From JANMES01 sp038329865 (lineage in GTDB: Bacteria; Planctomycetota; Phycisphaerae; Tepidisphaerales; Tepidisphaeraceae): DNA of 64,000 nucleotides. The position numbers and the translations under genes were made by a program. The notes under the pieces are model-generated. The model saw nothing but the letters and a program-made list of their open reading frames with translations, did not search any database and was not told the origin of the DNA. Where the stretch lies: contig JBBQNK010000013.1 of the NCBI GenBank assembly GCA_038329865.1, positions 30,445-94,444 on the forward strand, written 5' to 3'. Within the stretch, counting starts at the first letter, position 1, and each line of letters starts with the position of its first letter. Of the stretch, positions 53,050 to 61,988 are shown one piece after another.

Positions 53050-53797
53050 GTGTGTCTCCTAAAGACAGGCGACCCAACGGTCTCGCGACGGCAGTCAGCC
53101 ACTTCACGAGTGCAAGCGCTATGTTGCGCCCCGTCTCACGGCGAACGCCGCTGGACGTATCTTCTGAGTTCTCATGCGGCACTTCCGTACCGCTTCAACT
53201 CAGGGATTGCATTGCACTCATCGGTCGATGGAACAATCCGCTTAACTGGCTTCAACCGAATTATGTGCGGGAAAACTATCGGACGCGTTTACGTCGCCCG
53301 ATAACGCGAACCAGATTTGATTTCGTGCGGTAAAACACCTACGCCAGTGCTTGAACTACATTGTGGTGAAGGCCCGAATCGCCCAGGGGGGACGGCGGAC
53401 AGTAGCCAAGCGTGAAGCGCCGGCGACAAAGCCGACGACGCGCTACCCGTGGAAATTCTCGCGTCCTCACCCGCCCCGGCAGGGGCGGACGAATCGTAGA
53501 TCGCTCAAAACCGCCGCCCCTCCGGGGCAGGTCAATCATCATCATTTCATCCACGGGTTGCGGACGCCGCGATGCGGCCGTCCTCCATCCGTGGCTACAT
53601 TCCGTCGCCCCGCCGGGGCGAATAGCGCTGGACGATTCCAAACCGTGCCCTCGGGTTGACGATTCTCGGTAGTGGTGCAATTTGACTTTTAGTTGCAAGG
53701 GCGGCCCGCCCGTGTCTTTGCTTCCGATCAATAACCATGGGCGAGCCGCCCATGCCACTTCAAACTCGCCCGGCTACCCGATTCTCGGAAATTAAAT
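53050..53797. other. Long leader and repeat region before the Tad locus
   Basis: About 750 bases have no gene. The first 280 (minus-strand leader of the second pilin) contain several imperfect stems, but I could not match them to a known riboswitch. From about 53410 to 53640 there are GC-rich palindromes (CCCGCCCCGGCAGGGGCGG, CGCCCCTCCGGGGC, CGCCCCGCCGGGGCG) and a repeated CCACGGGT/ATCCGTGG motif. A family B repeat follows at 53673. Confidence 0.6.
53673..53759. repeat. Inverted repeat family B, copy 2
   Basis: GGGCGGCCCGCCCGTG at 53699 onward and CCATGGGCGAGCCGCCCATG at about 53736-53755 form two palindromes that also pair with each other. An outer TGGTGCAATTTGA arm (53673-53685) matches the outer arm of the copy at 60300; its partner here is degenerate (TTCAAACT). 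Confidence 0.8.
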
Positions 53798-54595
53798 TCA
53801 GATTTGAAAACTGAGAAGCGTCTTCGATTCAAGTCGGTACGACGGCCCGTCTCGCACGACGCGCAAAACCGTGATCGTCCGCCCTTCCAGAATCACCACG
53901 CGCGGGCTCGCCGGGAACGCGTACCCGCCGGTGTTGATGATCGTGCGGTGGCCGCGCTTCCAAACGCCCTGGCGGTGCGTGTGGCCGGCAATCAGTACCG
54001 TCGCCTGGGGCGCGTAGCGCTCCATGAACTTGGCGGCCTCGCTCGGGAATGTCATCCAGTAATGCATCACCTGAAAAAACGTCCACGGCTTCCGCAGCAT
54101 GCGACGGAAGCCGACCATGTGCATGTCGCTCTTGATCACATCCCATTTGGCGAGCGCGGCGTGACGCGTGGCGGTCAGGCGATTGCCGAGTTGTTCACGC
54201 GTTTCTACCGGGAATGACGCCAGCGTCTTATCGAACGCCGCCCGCATGACCGGGGCCGTGGCGCACCACGGGGCGATCGCGGGATTGATCGAGTCGCCGT
54301 GCATGACGAGGATTTTTCCATCGCCAAGGAAGAGGAATCGCTCGTCGGTCACGTCCGGATCATGATTGCCCGCCAGCAGGGTGAGCGTGACGCCGTCGGC
54401 CTCGCATAATTCCTGCAGGCGCAGCGTTTCCCTCTCCGCCGCCTCGACGTAGCGCGGATCGTAGAGCTCCGCGACATCGCCATTGATGATGACGTGCTGC
54501 ACGCCCGCCCAGAGCGGCCGAAGCATGTCCGCAGTCGCCCGCCACGGCTCGCGGCCGAGGTGGAGGTCGGAGAGGATGATGAATTTTTCCTGCAT
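53798..54595 (-). CDS. Calcineurin-like metallophosphoesterase (LpxH-like)
   Basis: This 265-residue protein carries SDLHLG (Asp10, His12), NGDVAELYD (Asp40), AGNHDPD (Asn77, His78), MHGDSI and AGHTHRQGVW. The combination resembles UDP-2,3-diacylglucosamine hydrolase LpxH and its relatives, and the family also includes other phosphodiesterases. It lies downstream of an acyl-CoA ligase gene on the same strand, separated by a family D inverted repeat. A membrane-lipid role is plausible, but the substrate is unproven. Confidence 0.82.
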   Translation of the reverse strand: MQEKFIILSDLHLGREPWRATADMLRPLWAGVQHVIINGDVAELYDPRYVEAAERETLRLQELCEADGVTLTLLAGNHDPDVTDERFLFLGDGKILVMHGDSINPAIAPWCATAPVMRAAFDKTLASFPVETREQLGNRLTATRHAALAKWDVIKSDMHMVGFRRMLRKPWTFFQVMHYWMTFPSEAAKFMERYAPQATVLIAGHTHRQGVWKRGHRTIINTGGYAFPASPRVVILEGRTITVLRVVRDGPSYRLESKTLLSFQI

Positions 54596-54603
54596 AGGAA
54601 AAA

Positions 54604-54673
54604 AGGACTGAGGACATAGGACTTAGGACTTAGTGAAGACGGCTGAATTAGAATTCACTAAGTCCTAAGTCCT
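54604..54673. repeat. Inverted repeat family D, overlapping the acyl-CoA ligase 3' end
   Basis: Left arm 54604-54637 and right arm 54654-54673 pair (GGACTTAGGACTTAGTGAA and its complement) with a 16-base loop. The right arm contains the TAG stop of the ligase gene on the minus strand, so the last codons come from the repeat. Confidence 0.9.
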
Positions 54674-56149
54674 CATGCCATCAACCAGCTTTCGTCGCAA
54701 AATTTTTCCCGTGGGGCTGCGGGGCAGCTGTGCGATCGGGTAAATATCACGCGGGACTTTGTACTGCGCCAAATGCTCGCGGCAAAATGCGCGAATCGAC
54801 ATTTCATCGAAACTCTGCCCCTCGCGAATCTCCACGTACGCCACCGCGACTTCACCACGCACCGGATCAGGCCGGCCGATGACGGCGGAATCCTTCACGG
54901 ACGGGTGCTGATTGATCGCCTCTTCAATGCTCCGCGGGAAGACCAGCATCCCGCCGATCTTGATCGCCTCTTTCTTGCGGCCTGTGATGAACAAAAATCC
55001 GTCGGCGTCGAGATGGCCAATGTCGCCGGTGCGGAAATACTGCCGGCCGTCGATGTCCGTCATTACCTCGGCGGTCAATTTCGGCTGGCGGTAGTAGCCT
55101 TTCATGATGTTGGGACCCGTCGTGACGATCTCGCCCGATTCGCCCGCCGGCAGCGGCCGATCGTTGTCGTCTAGTATGAGAATCTCAACGTTCGGCAGCG
55201 CCCTGCCAACGCTCTTGAGCTTGTGATCGTGCAGCGTCGACCAGCACATCGCCGGAGAGGTTTCTGTCAGGCCGTACCCTTCAAGCAATGTCACATGGAA
55301 ACGGTCGCGATACGCATCGAAGACGGTCGAAGGCAGCGGTTCGCCGCCGCTGATCGGCAGGCGGAGCGATCGGAAATCATCCGCCGTCGCGTCCTTCACG
55401 TTCAGCAGTGCCGCGTACATCGACGGCACGGCCATCATCACCTCTGGCCGATGCTCGCGCAGCAGTTCGATGATTTTCTTCGGCACGAATCGCGCGGTGT
55501 AAACCACTTTCGACCCCAAATGCAGCGGAATCAGCGTGAGGGCCATCAGCCCGAACGAATGAAACTGCGGCAGCACGCCGAAGAACGAGTCGGCCGACTT
55601 CAGCTTCGCGTGAGCGATCGCGTCGGTCACGTTCGAGTAGAGATTGCCGTGCGTGAGCATCACGCCTTTGGGCTGCCCGCTCGTGCCGGAGGTGTAGAGG
55701 ATGGCGGCGACGTCATTCGCGTCAAAATCGCCCGGCCAGCGCAGCGGCGGGAAGCCTTCAAACTTCAACGACTCCATTTTCACGATCTTCACGTGAGGCG
55801 GAAGCTTGCCGGTGAGGCCGAGCAGATCGAGCATCGGGCCGATGGTGAAGATCGTGTCGATCCCGCTGTCTTCAATGACGGCCGACAATTCGTGCGGCGA
55901 AAGCAGGTAATTCAACGGCACCGCGACGCGCCCCGCGAGCCAGCAGCCGAGGATCGAAATCGGCATCGCCCCGCTGGTCGGCAGCAACAGGCCGACGTGT
56001 TTACGAGAGGTTTCCCGCTCGATATGCCCCGCCATGTGAAGGCTGCCGACGAGGACCTTGCCGTACGAATACGTCCGGCGGTCATCGACGATCGCCGTGC
56101 GGAAGGGCGAGCGCAGGGCACGCCAGAAGATGGTGCGAAGCAGGTCCAT
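54665..56149 (-). CDS. AMP-binding acyl-CoA ligase
   Basis: This 494-residue ANL-superfamily protein has P-loop YTSGTSGQPKG (152-162), the A5 motif EGYGLTETSP, GEIVTTGPNIMKGYY, the A8 hinge region YFRTGDIGHLDADGFLFITGR, and Lys in RSPTGKILRRKL near the C-terminus. It activates a carboxylic acid as an acyl-adenylate and transfers it to CoA. The family is close to long-chain fatty-acid CoA ligases, but the chain length is not readable. The TAG stop lies in a family D repeat. Confidence 0.88.
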   Translation of the reverse strand: MDLLRTIFWRALRSPFRTAIVDDRRTYSYGKVLVGSLHMAGHIERETSRKHVGLLLPTSGAMPISILGCWLAGRVAVPLNYLLSPHELSAVIEDSGIDTIFTIGPMLDLLGLTGKLPPHVKIVKMESLKFEGFPPLRWPGDFDANDVAAILYTSGTSGQPKGVMLTHGNLYSNVTDAIAHAKLKSADSFFGVLPQFHSFGLMALTLIPLHLGSKVVYTARFVPKKIIELLREHRPEVMMAVPSMYAALLNVKDATADDFRSLRLPISGGEPLPSTVFDAYRDRFHVTLLEGYGLTETSPAMCWSTLHDHKLKSVGRALPNVEILILDDNDRPLPAGESGEIVTTGPNIMKGYYRQPKLTAEVMTDIDGRQYFRTGDIGHLDADGFLFITGRKKEAIKIGGMLVFPRSIEEAINQHPSVKDSAVIGRPDPVRGEVAVAYVEIREGQSFDEMSIRAFCREHLAQYKVPRDIYPIAQLPRSPTGKILRRKLVDGMRT

Positions 56150-56372
56150 TCGTCAGATCATAGTCGCAAGCGAGACGAGTGCGCAGGGAGCGATCGCGAT
56201 CGTTTCGTCAATCACCACTCATCAATCACCATTGCGACGACGCAAAATCCGGTCGAACAGCGACCGACGCGAGAGGGTTTCCGTTGTGCTCTACCGGATT
56301 TCAATTGCCGTCTTTCACGATTGAGTTACCATACCGGACGAATCCCATTCGTCACACCAGCAGGAGCAGGAT

Positions 56373-56768
56373 ATGAGTGATGCACGCCCGGCCTCATCGT
56401 CGATCAAAACGCCCGCCGTCCCGTCGAAGGCCCCCGTCCCCGCGATGGAGCAGCTAGGCCTGGCCGACACGCCCGCTGGCGCGCCCGGCGCGCCGAGCAA
56501 GATCAAAGCCTTCGGCAACGAAGCCGCCGCCCACGCCGGCTCGCTGAACAAGTACAAGCGCACGCCCCACGTCACCGGCTACGGCGCCTGCCGCGTGCGA
56601 TCATTTCTAGGAAAAATCAGCGGCCCGGGCATGGAGTACATGGACAACAACATCAACCTTTGGCTCGACGCACACCCGGAAGTCGAAGTGAAATTCGTCA
56701 CCACCACCATCGGGCCTACGGATGGCAAAGCGAACGACACGTCGATCGTGATGAATCTTTGGTATTGA
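56373..56768 (+). CDS. Hypothetical small protein with Pro/Ala-rich N-terminus
   Basis: This 131-residue protein starts after AGGAGCAGG. Residues 1-50 are Pro/Ala/Ser-rich and disordered. Residues 50-131 form a compact domain: HVTGYGACRVRSF, SGPGMEYMDNNINLWLDAHPEVEVKFVTTTIGP. This compact part resembles short conserved planctomycete proteins of unknown function. The gene ends at a G-family repeat and converges on nuoI. Confidence 0.6.
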   Translation: MSDARPASSSIKTPAVPSKAPVPAMEQLGLADTPAGAPGAPSKIKAFGNEAAAHAGSLNKYKRTPHVTGYGACRVRSFLGKISGPGMEYMDNNINLWLDAHPEVEVKFVTTTIGPTDGKANDTSIVMNLWY

Positions 56769-56774
56769 TTTGGT

Positions 56775-56888
56775 CCTTCGCCCGGTACTCCGGGAGAGGG
56801 TAGGGTGAGGGTTCTGCTAATTGATGAAGTGATTGTTCGTTGCGACGGAACCCTCATCCCAACCTTCTCCCGGAATACCGGGAGTAGG
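56775..56888. repeat. Composite inverted repeat, family G, copy 2
   Basis: Hairpins at 56775-56799 (CGCCCGGTACTCCGGGAG) and 56863-56888 (CTCCCGGAATACCGGGAG) enclose inner arms GGGTGAGGGTTCTG and GGAACCCTCATCCC. It fills the gap between convergent genes (131-residue protein and nuoI), so it may terminate both. Confidence 0.85.
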
Positions 56889-56902
56889 AGCAAATTGCAG
56901 AA

Positions 56903-57484
56903 TTACTTCAACGGCGGAATGTCACCTGCAGTGGTTGCGATTTTGCCGGCTTTGACCCGGTCGTATTCTTCCTTCACCCACGGGATTGTGTCTTTGTTCC
57001 GCTCCATCCAAAGCGGCAGCGGCGTGCGCAATCCCTGCTTGTCGATGGCGGCGAACTCAACAACGACATCTTCCCGCGTGTAGGAAGACAGATCGTGCAG
57101 CTTGCCCATGTGGATGCAGTCCGTCGGGCACGGCTCGGTGCAGAGGGCGCAGAAGAGGCACTTGCTGTAGTCGATCGCGTAGCGGAGCAGTTCGCCGCCC
57201 TTCACATCGACCTTGCCGGTTTTTTTATCGATCTTTCGCGGGGCCGTCTTGTCAATATAGATGCAGTCGACGGGGCAGGCCTTGGCGCACATGTCGCAGG
57301 CGATGCACTTGTCGGCCTCAAACTCGTGAATGCCGCGATACCGCGGGGCGAAGCTCAGCCGCTGCTCGGGGTACTGCACGGTGACGGTCTTCTGAAAGCA
57401 GTACTTGAGCGTGATCTTCATTCCGGTGGAGATCGAAACGACGTTGTCGTAGATGTTCTGGAAGTATTCGCGCGCGGTTCCCAT
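56903..57484 (-). CDS. nuoI: NADH-quinone oxidoreductase subunit I
   Basis: This 193-residue 8Fe ferredoxin-like subunit starts at ATG 57484 (MGTAREYFQN). Two 4Fe-4S motifs are intact: CIACDMCAKACP (Cys60, 63, 66, 70) and CLFCALCTEPCP (Cys109, 112, 115, 119). It carries electrons from NuoG to NuoB inside complex I. The preceding segment TVQYPEQRLSFAPRYRGIHEF is diagnostic. No other complex I gene lies within the window on either side, so it is detached from the usual operon. Confidence 0.92.
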   Translation of the reverse strand: MGTAREYFQNIYDNVVSISTGMKITLKYCFQKTVTVQYPEQRLSFAPRYRGIHEFEADKCIACDMCAKACPVDCIYIDKTAPRKIDKKTGKVDVKGGELLRYAIDYSKCLFCALCTEPCPTDCIHMGKLHDLSSYTREDVVVEFAAIDKQGLRTPLPLWMERNKDTIPWVKEEYDRVKAGKIATTAGDIPPLK

Positions 57485-57568
57485 AGGCTTGCGATTATTG
57501 CAGACGAAGGGGCGTACGTCCAACGGTCCGAGGTTGTTGATACAATCAAGGCGTCGATCGCGCCTCAC

Positions 57569-57643
57569 GTCATCCTGAGGTACTCCGAAGGATCTGGCTG
57601 ACCTCCTGCGGACGCCAGATCCTTCGGAGTACCTCAGGATGAC
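57569..57643. repeat. Inverted repeat family A, copy 3 (75 bp)
   Basis: Perfect 27-base arms (57569-57595 and 57617-57643) and a 21-base loop. It sits between the divergent starts of nuoI and the glycoside-hydrolase gene, leaving only 30 bases before the latter, so it probably overlaps promoter sequence. Confidence 0.92.
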
Positions 57644-57673
57644 GCAAATTCCGAGAACATAGGCAACTGGAAC

Positions 57674-60283
57674 ATGAGACAATACTCTTTCGCAATCACG
57701 ATTATATTGCTCACCGCTTCGATCACTTTCGCGGCCCTGCCCGAACCCCCGAAAAATCTCGCCGACTATCCCATGCCGTTCGAGGGCACTTTCCCCGCGA
57801 TCTCCGCATCCGATCTGCTCGACAAACCCGCCGGCAAGGCCGGGCCGGTGGTGGTGCGCGACGGGCACTTTTATACCGGAGACAAACGCATCCGTTTCTG
57901 GGGCGTGAACATCGCCTTCGCCGCGTGCTTCCCGACGCACGAGCAGGCCGACGCCGTTGCGGCTCGGCTGGCGACGTTCGGCATCAACGCGGTCCGGCTG
58001 CATCACATGGACAACCACCCGTTCCCCAGCGGCATCTGGGCGGATGCGGCGTGCGAGAAAATATCGCCCGAGGCGATCGAGCGGCTCGATTACTTCATCG
58101 CCGCGTTGGCCAGGCATGGGATCTATTCCAACATCAACCTTCACGTCTCGCGCGAATGGAGCAAGAAGCACAATTGGCCTGCCGCTGATCAGCTGCCGGA
58201 TTTTGACAAGATGATCGACGTCTTCAACCCCGATCTGCTGGCGGCCAACAAGCAGTACGCAAAGGATCTGCTCACGCACGTCAACAAGTACACGCACAAG
58301 CGCTACGCCGATGACCCAGCCGTCTGCATCGTCGAAATCAACAACGAAGATTCGCTTTTCCTCTGGGGCGGCGAAGAAAAGCTGGCAAATCTGCCCGAGC
58401 CGTACGCCGGCATGCTCAAGGCGCAATGGAACGACTGGCTGGCGAAGAAATATCCGACGCGCGACAAGCTCAAAGCCGCCTGGGCCGTCGGCGAAATGCC
58501 CGGCGGGGAGGAAATGCTGAAGTGGACGACCGACGCAGCGCGCGGCCGGCGGGATTACAGCGCGATCGGCAAGGAATGGAACGTCGAGCAGCACGAAGGC
58601 GCCGCCATGACCGCCACGGGCATACCCATGCCCACCGACGCGCAGGGAATTCGCCGTGATATCACTAAGGTGACCACGACCGACTGGCACCTGCAGTTTT
58701 TTCAAGCCGGGCTCAAGCTGGAGAAGGGAAAGTTCTACACCGCCGAATTCAGCGCTCAGGCCGACCGCCCGGGAAAGATTGTTGTCGGCGTGAGCCAAGC
58801 GCACGAGCCGTGGCAGTCGCTCAGCCCCGGCGCGCCGATCAAGCTCGATAAGACACTCCGCAAATTTTCGATCGGCTTCACCTGCCCCGCCGACGACGAC
58901 AACGCACGCCTCACGTTCATCGTCGGCCAGGGGACGAACAGCATCACGCTGTCCGGGATCAGCCTGCACGAAGGCGGCCGACTGGGCCTGCGCGAATCGG
59001 AAGATCCCGTCCGCGGCCGCACGGTGGCGTCGCACGAAATCGGCGGCGCCGATACCGCCGCCCGCTCCGCGGACTGGTTCGACTTTCTCCAGCAGACGGA
59101 TGAAAAATACTTCGTCGGCATGCGCGATTTTCTCAAGAAAGAAATCGGCGTGAAGTGCCCCATCACCGGCACGATCGGCCTTGGGCCGCTGGGCACGGCC
59201 AGTCAGTCCAAAATGGATTTCGTCGACGCGCACGAATACTGGGACCATCCGAGTTTCCCGCACGCGATGTGGGACATGAAAGACTGGCACGAAAAGAACA
59301 AGCCGATGGTCGACTCCCCCGCCGCCGCCACGCTGTGGGAACTGGCCGCCACGCGGGTCGCGGGCAAGCCGTTCACGGTGACGGAGTACAACCACGCCGC
59401 GCCGAATGAATGGGCCGCCGAGTGCGTGCCGATGATCGCGTCGTTCGCCGCGCTGCAGGATTGGGACGGCGTGTTTCTCTTCGCGTACAGCCACGACGCG
59501 AATTACGACAAGCAGAAAATCGCCACGTTCTTCGATCTCGAAGGCAACCCCACGAAAATGCCGTTCCTGCCGCTGGCGGCGAGAATTTTTTTGGGGCGGG
59601 ATACGGCCGGGGCGATCGCAACGCTGCCAACTGGGAACACGATTAACCTTTCGCGAGCGGAAATGCTGAGCTCGGGCGCACAGTACTACTTTCAAATTTG
59701 GCCGTTTATGCGCGATGTAAAAAGTGTCGAATGGCAATCGCTTATGAAGCAACGGCTCGCGATACAGTTCGAGGACGGCCGTGCAGGAACGCGAACCGTC
59801 GCGCTTGGTCAAGGCCCTGCGAAGTGGTCCGCGGGCGACCCCGGCACCGGCCAATACAGCGTCGCCGGCGAGCATGGCGTCGTCTTTGCCGGATTTGCTC
59901 CTGCTTCGCCGCTCAAGCTCGGTCCGCTCCAGATCGCGAAACTTCAAACGCCGTTCATCTCACTGATTCTCGTCCCCGCCGAGCCCGGCAAGACCATCGA
60001 CCAATCCGACCGCCTGCTCCTCGCCGCCGTCGCTCGCGCGGAGAACACCAACATGGGTTGGAACGCCGAGCGAACGACCGTCGGCCTGCAGTGGGGCAAG
60101 CCGCCGGTGAAGATCGAAGTCGTGGCCGGCGAGCTTTCGCTGACCGGCAAGTGGCATGTTTTCGCTGTCACGCCCGCAGGCGAGCGCGGCCGTGAAATTC
60201 CTTCGCACCAGGCCGGGGATCGTTTGATCTTCACTCTCGGCGGCGAGCCGGCGGTCTGGTACGAAATCAACCGCGTAAAATGA
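57674..60283 (+). CDS. Secreted GH5-like (clan A) glycoside hydrolase
   Basis: This 869-residue protein has a signal peptide (1-20). An (alpha/beta)8 domain starts at about residue 60: GDKRIRFWGVNIAF, NAVRLHHMDNHPFPSG, IYSNINLHVSREW and IVEINNEDSL with probable acid/base Glu225. A likely nucleophile is Glu571 in FTVTEYNHAAP. The barrel is interrupted by a carbohydrate-binding-like insertion (about 285-440; KFYTAEFSAQADRPGK, LRKFSIGFTCPADDDNARLTF, given as landmarks). A C-terminal beta domain follows. Such architecture fits exported polysaccharide hydrolases of the cellulase superfamily; the substrate is unknown. There is no Shine-Dalgarno sequence. Confidence 0.83.
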   Translation: MRQYSFAITIILLTASITFAALPEPPKNLADYPMPFEGTFPAISASDLLDKPAGKAGPVVVRDGHFYTGDKRIRFWGVNIAFAACFPTHEQADAVAARLATFGINAVRLHHMDNHPFPSGIWADAACEKISPEAIERLDYFIAALARHGIYSNINLHVSREWSKKHNWPAADQLPDFDKMIDVFNPDLLAANKQYAKDLLTHVNKYTHKRYADDPAVCIVEINNEDSLFLWGGEEKLANLPEPYAGMLKAQWNDWLAKKYPTRDKLKAAWAVGEMPGGEEMLKWTTDAARGRRDYSAIGKEWNVEQHEGAAMTATGIPMPTDAQGIRRDITKVTTTDWHLQFFQAGLKLEKGKFYTAEFSAQADRPGKIVVGVSQAHEPWQSLSPGAPIKLDKTLRKFSIGFTCPADDDNARLTFIVGQGTNSITLSGISLHEGGRLGLRESEDPVRGRTVASHEIGGADTAARSADWFDFLQQTDEKYFVGMRDFLKKEIGVKCPITGTIGLGPLGTASQSKMDFVDAHEYWDHPSFPHAMWDMKDWHEKNKPMVDSPAAATLWELAATRVAGKPFTVTEYNHAAPNEWAAECVPMIASFAALQDWDGVFLFAYSHDANYDKQKIATFFDLEGNPTKMPFLPLAARIFLGRDTAGAIATLPTGNTINLSRAEMLSSGAQYYFQIWPFMRDVKSVEWQSLMKQRLAIQFEDGRAGTRTVALGQGPAKWSAGDPGTGQYSVAGEHGVVFAGFAPASPLKLGPLQIAKLQTPFISLILVPAEPGKTIDQSDRLLLAAVARAENTNMGWNAERTTVGLQWGKPPVKIEVVAGELSLTGKWHVFAVTPAGERGREIPSHQAGDRLIFTLGGEPAVWYEINRVK

Positions 60284-60299
60284 TCAGAAGAAATGGTTC

Positions 60300-60399
60300 T
60301 GGTGCAGTTTGATTATTCGTGGCACGGGCGGCCCGCCCGTGTCCTTGGTGTCGGCCGAAAACCATGGGCGAGCCGCCCGTGCCACTTCAAATTGCACCA
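60300..60399. repeat. Inverted repeat family B, copy 3
   Basis: Outer arms TGGTGCAGTTTGA (60300-60312) and TCAAATTGCACCA (60387-60399) enclose the palindromic cores CACGGGCGGCCCGCCCGTG and CCATGGGCGAGCCGCCCGTG. It follows the glycoside-hydrolase stop and can form a long cruciform or a terminator-like hairpin. Confidence 0.85.
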
Positions 60400-60614
60400 G
60401 TACCGAAAAATTTGATTCCATTTTTGTTACGCGCGTGCGACAGCGCGTGCCGATGATTTTCTTGAATAGCCAGGAAAATCACCTGATTCTAATTGCGAAA
60501 AGCAGTGCTCAGGTTAGACTTCTTCCTCTCGCGAAGCGGCAGTTTTAGAGTCTGCCTCGGTTCGTCCGCGGGAAAAACACCAGGCATCAAGCACCGTAGA
60601 CCTCAGTACATTCC

Positions 60615-61988
60615 ATGCGACGAAAAAACGCACTACTTCTTGCCGCGTTTTCGGTTTTGTTCCCTTCGGCGATGGCGATCGCCGATACGCATCCGGTCGC
60701 GCCGAGCCTGAGCAGCCGGCCCGGCGCTGCGTACACCATCTACCTCGATTTCAGTGGATTCAACTACACCGGCACGTGGAGCGGATCGACGCCCGGCTCG
60801 ACCGATGCCTACACCAGCGACGCCGACCCCACCACGTTCAGCGCCAGCGAGCAGACGGCCATCAAACGAATCTGGTCGCGGATCGCGGAAAAATACGTCG
60901 CGTTCAACATTAACGTGACGACCATCGACCCTGCCGTCGCCGCGGGGAAGGCGGATACCGACTTCAATCGCCAGGCGTATTACGACGCGACGGCGAAGAT
61001 GGAACACACCGTCATCGGCGGGCTGGGCACCTGGTTCAACAGCGGGAAGTCCGGCGGCGTGTCGTACGTCGGCACGGCCCAGTTCGCCTACAGCACCAGC
61101 GCCAACGGCGGCGCCGGATCCGGGCTTCATACCGATTGGCTGTTTGCCGCAGAAGCGCCCAACACGCTCGGATTCCTTGGCGACGGGGCCGCCCATGAAA
61201 TCGGGCACAGCCTCTCACTCAACCACCAGAGTGATTACGACACGGTCAACAATAAGCTGATCACCGAGTACAGCAAGAACGGCGGAACGACCGGCAATGG
61301 AACCTACGCGCCGGTCATGGGCAATTCCTACTCCACCCAGCGCGGCCTGTGGCGAATCGGAACCTTGGACTACGGCGGCGTTCAAAACGACATCGCAATC
61401 CTGCTCACCAACAGCGGCATCGGCGGGTTCATGGACGACGGCGTCGGCCATGCGAAAAACAGCGCAACAGGATTGGTTCTCACCGGCAATACTATCACGG
61501 CGGCTTCGAACTTCGGATTCATCACGCCCAACAGCACCTCAAATCCGACGGCGATCGGGCAAGCCAATTACACCACCGATTACTTCAAGTTCTTCACCAA
61601 GGGCGGGGCCGTCAGTATTACGCTCAACGACGGCGCCGAGCGCGTGACGGCCGGCACGATCGACAACGGAACGACGCTGGACGGCTATCTCACCCTGCTC
61701 GACTCCGACGGAAACATCATCGCCACCGCGACCGACCCGAACACGTTCACCGCCACCATCTCCACCACGCTGGCGCTGGGACAGTATTACCTGGAAGTCC
61801 AAAGCGCCGGTGGAAAATACAGCTCAACGAACCCGAACTACGGCGACAGCATGTACTACGACATGGGCTCGTACTTCCTCAGCGGCACGATCCCCGCGCC
61901 AGAGCCGAGCGGCATTTCGTTCATCATTCTCATCACAACAGGCCTGCTTCACCGACGACGACGCCGGGCCGCAATTTCACTTTCGTAA
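60615..61988 (+). CDS. Secreted metzincin-like zinc metalloprotease with PPC domain and PEP-CTERM-like tail, copy 1
   Basis: This 457-residue protein has a signal peptide (1-23). The zinc motif HEIGHSLSLNH (His194, Glu195, His198, His204) follows the metzincin spacing HExxHxxxxxH, with Ser in place of the usual Gly. Met235 in YAPVMG is a Met-turn candidate. Residues about 320-425 form a pre-peptidase C-terminal-like beta domain (DYFKFFTKGGAVSITLND, TDPNTFTATISTTL). The tail PEPSGISFIILITTGLLH plus an Arg cluster is a PEP-CTERM-type sorting signal. A paralogue with the same domain order follows. Surface anchoring or export is likely. Confidence 0.86.
   Translation: MRRKNALLLAAFSVLFPSAMAIADTHPVAPSLSSRPGAAYTIYLDFSGFNYTGTWSGSTPGSTDAYTSDADPTTFSASEQTAIKRIWSRIAEKYVAFNINVTTIDPAVAAGKADTDFNRQAYYDATAKMEHTVIGGLGTWFNSGKSGGVSYVGTAQFAYSTSANGGAGSGLHTDWLFAAEAPNTLGFLGDGAAHEIGHSLSLNHQSDYDTVNNKLITEYSKNGGTTGNGTYAPVMGNSYSTQRGLWRIGTLDYGGVQNDIAILLTNSGIGGFMDDGVGHAKNSATGLVLTGNTITAASNFGFITPNSTSNPTAIGQANYTTDYFKFFTKGGAVSITLNDGAERVTAGTIDNGTTLDGYLTLLDSDGNIIATATDPNTFTATISTTLALGQYYLEVQSAGGKYSSTNPNYGDSMYYDMGSYFLSGTIPAPEPSGISFIILITTGLLHRRRRRAAISLS

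Noticed and set aside
53050..53340. Cyclic-di-GMP-I riboswitch before the Flp pilin
   Set aside because: I could not find the conserved core sequences of that class on the minus strand; only generic stems are visible.
56903..59947. A 1014-residue minus-strand reading frame that ends as nuoI
   Set aside because: Only the last 193 residues are NuoI. The rest is antisense to the glycoside-hydrolase gene and the family A repeat, is rich in Arg/His/Gly, and has no family similarity.
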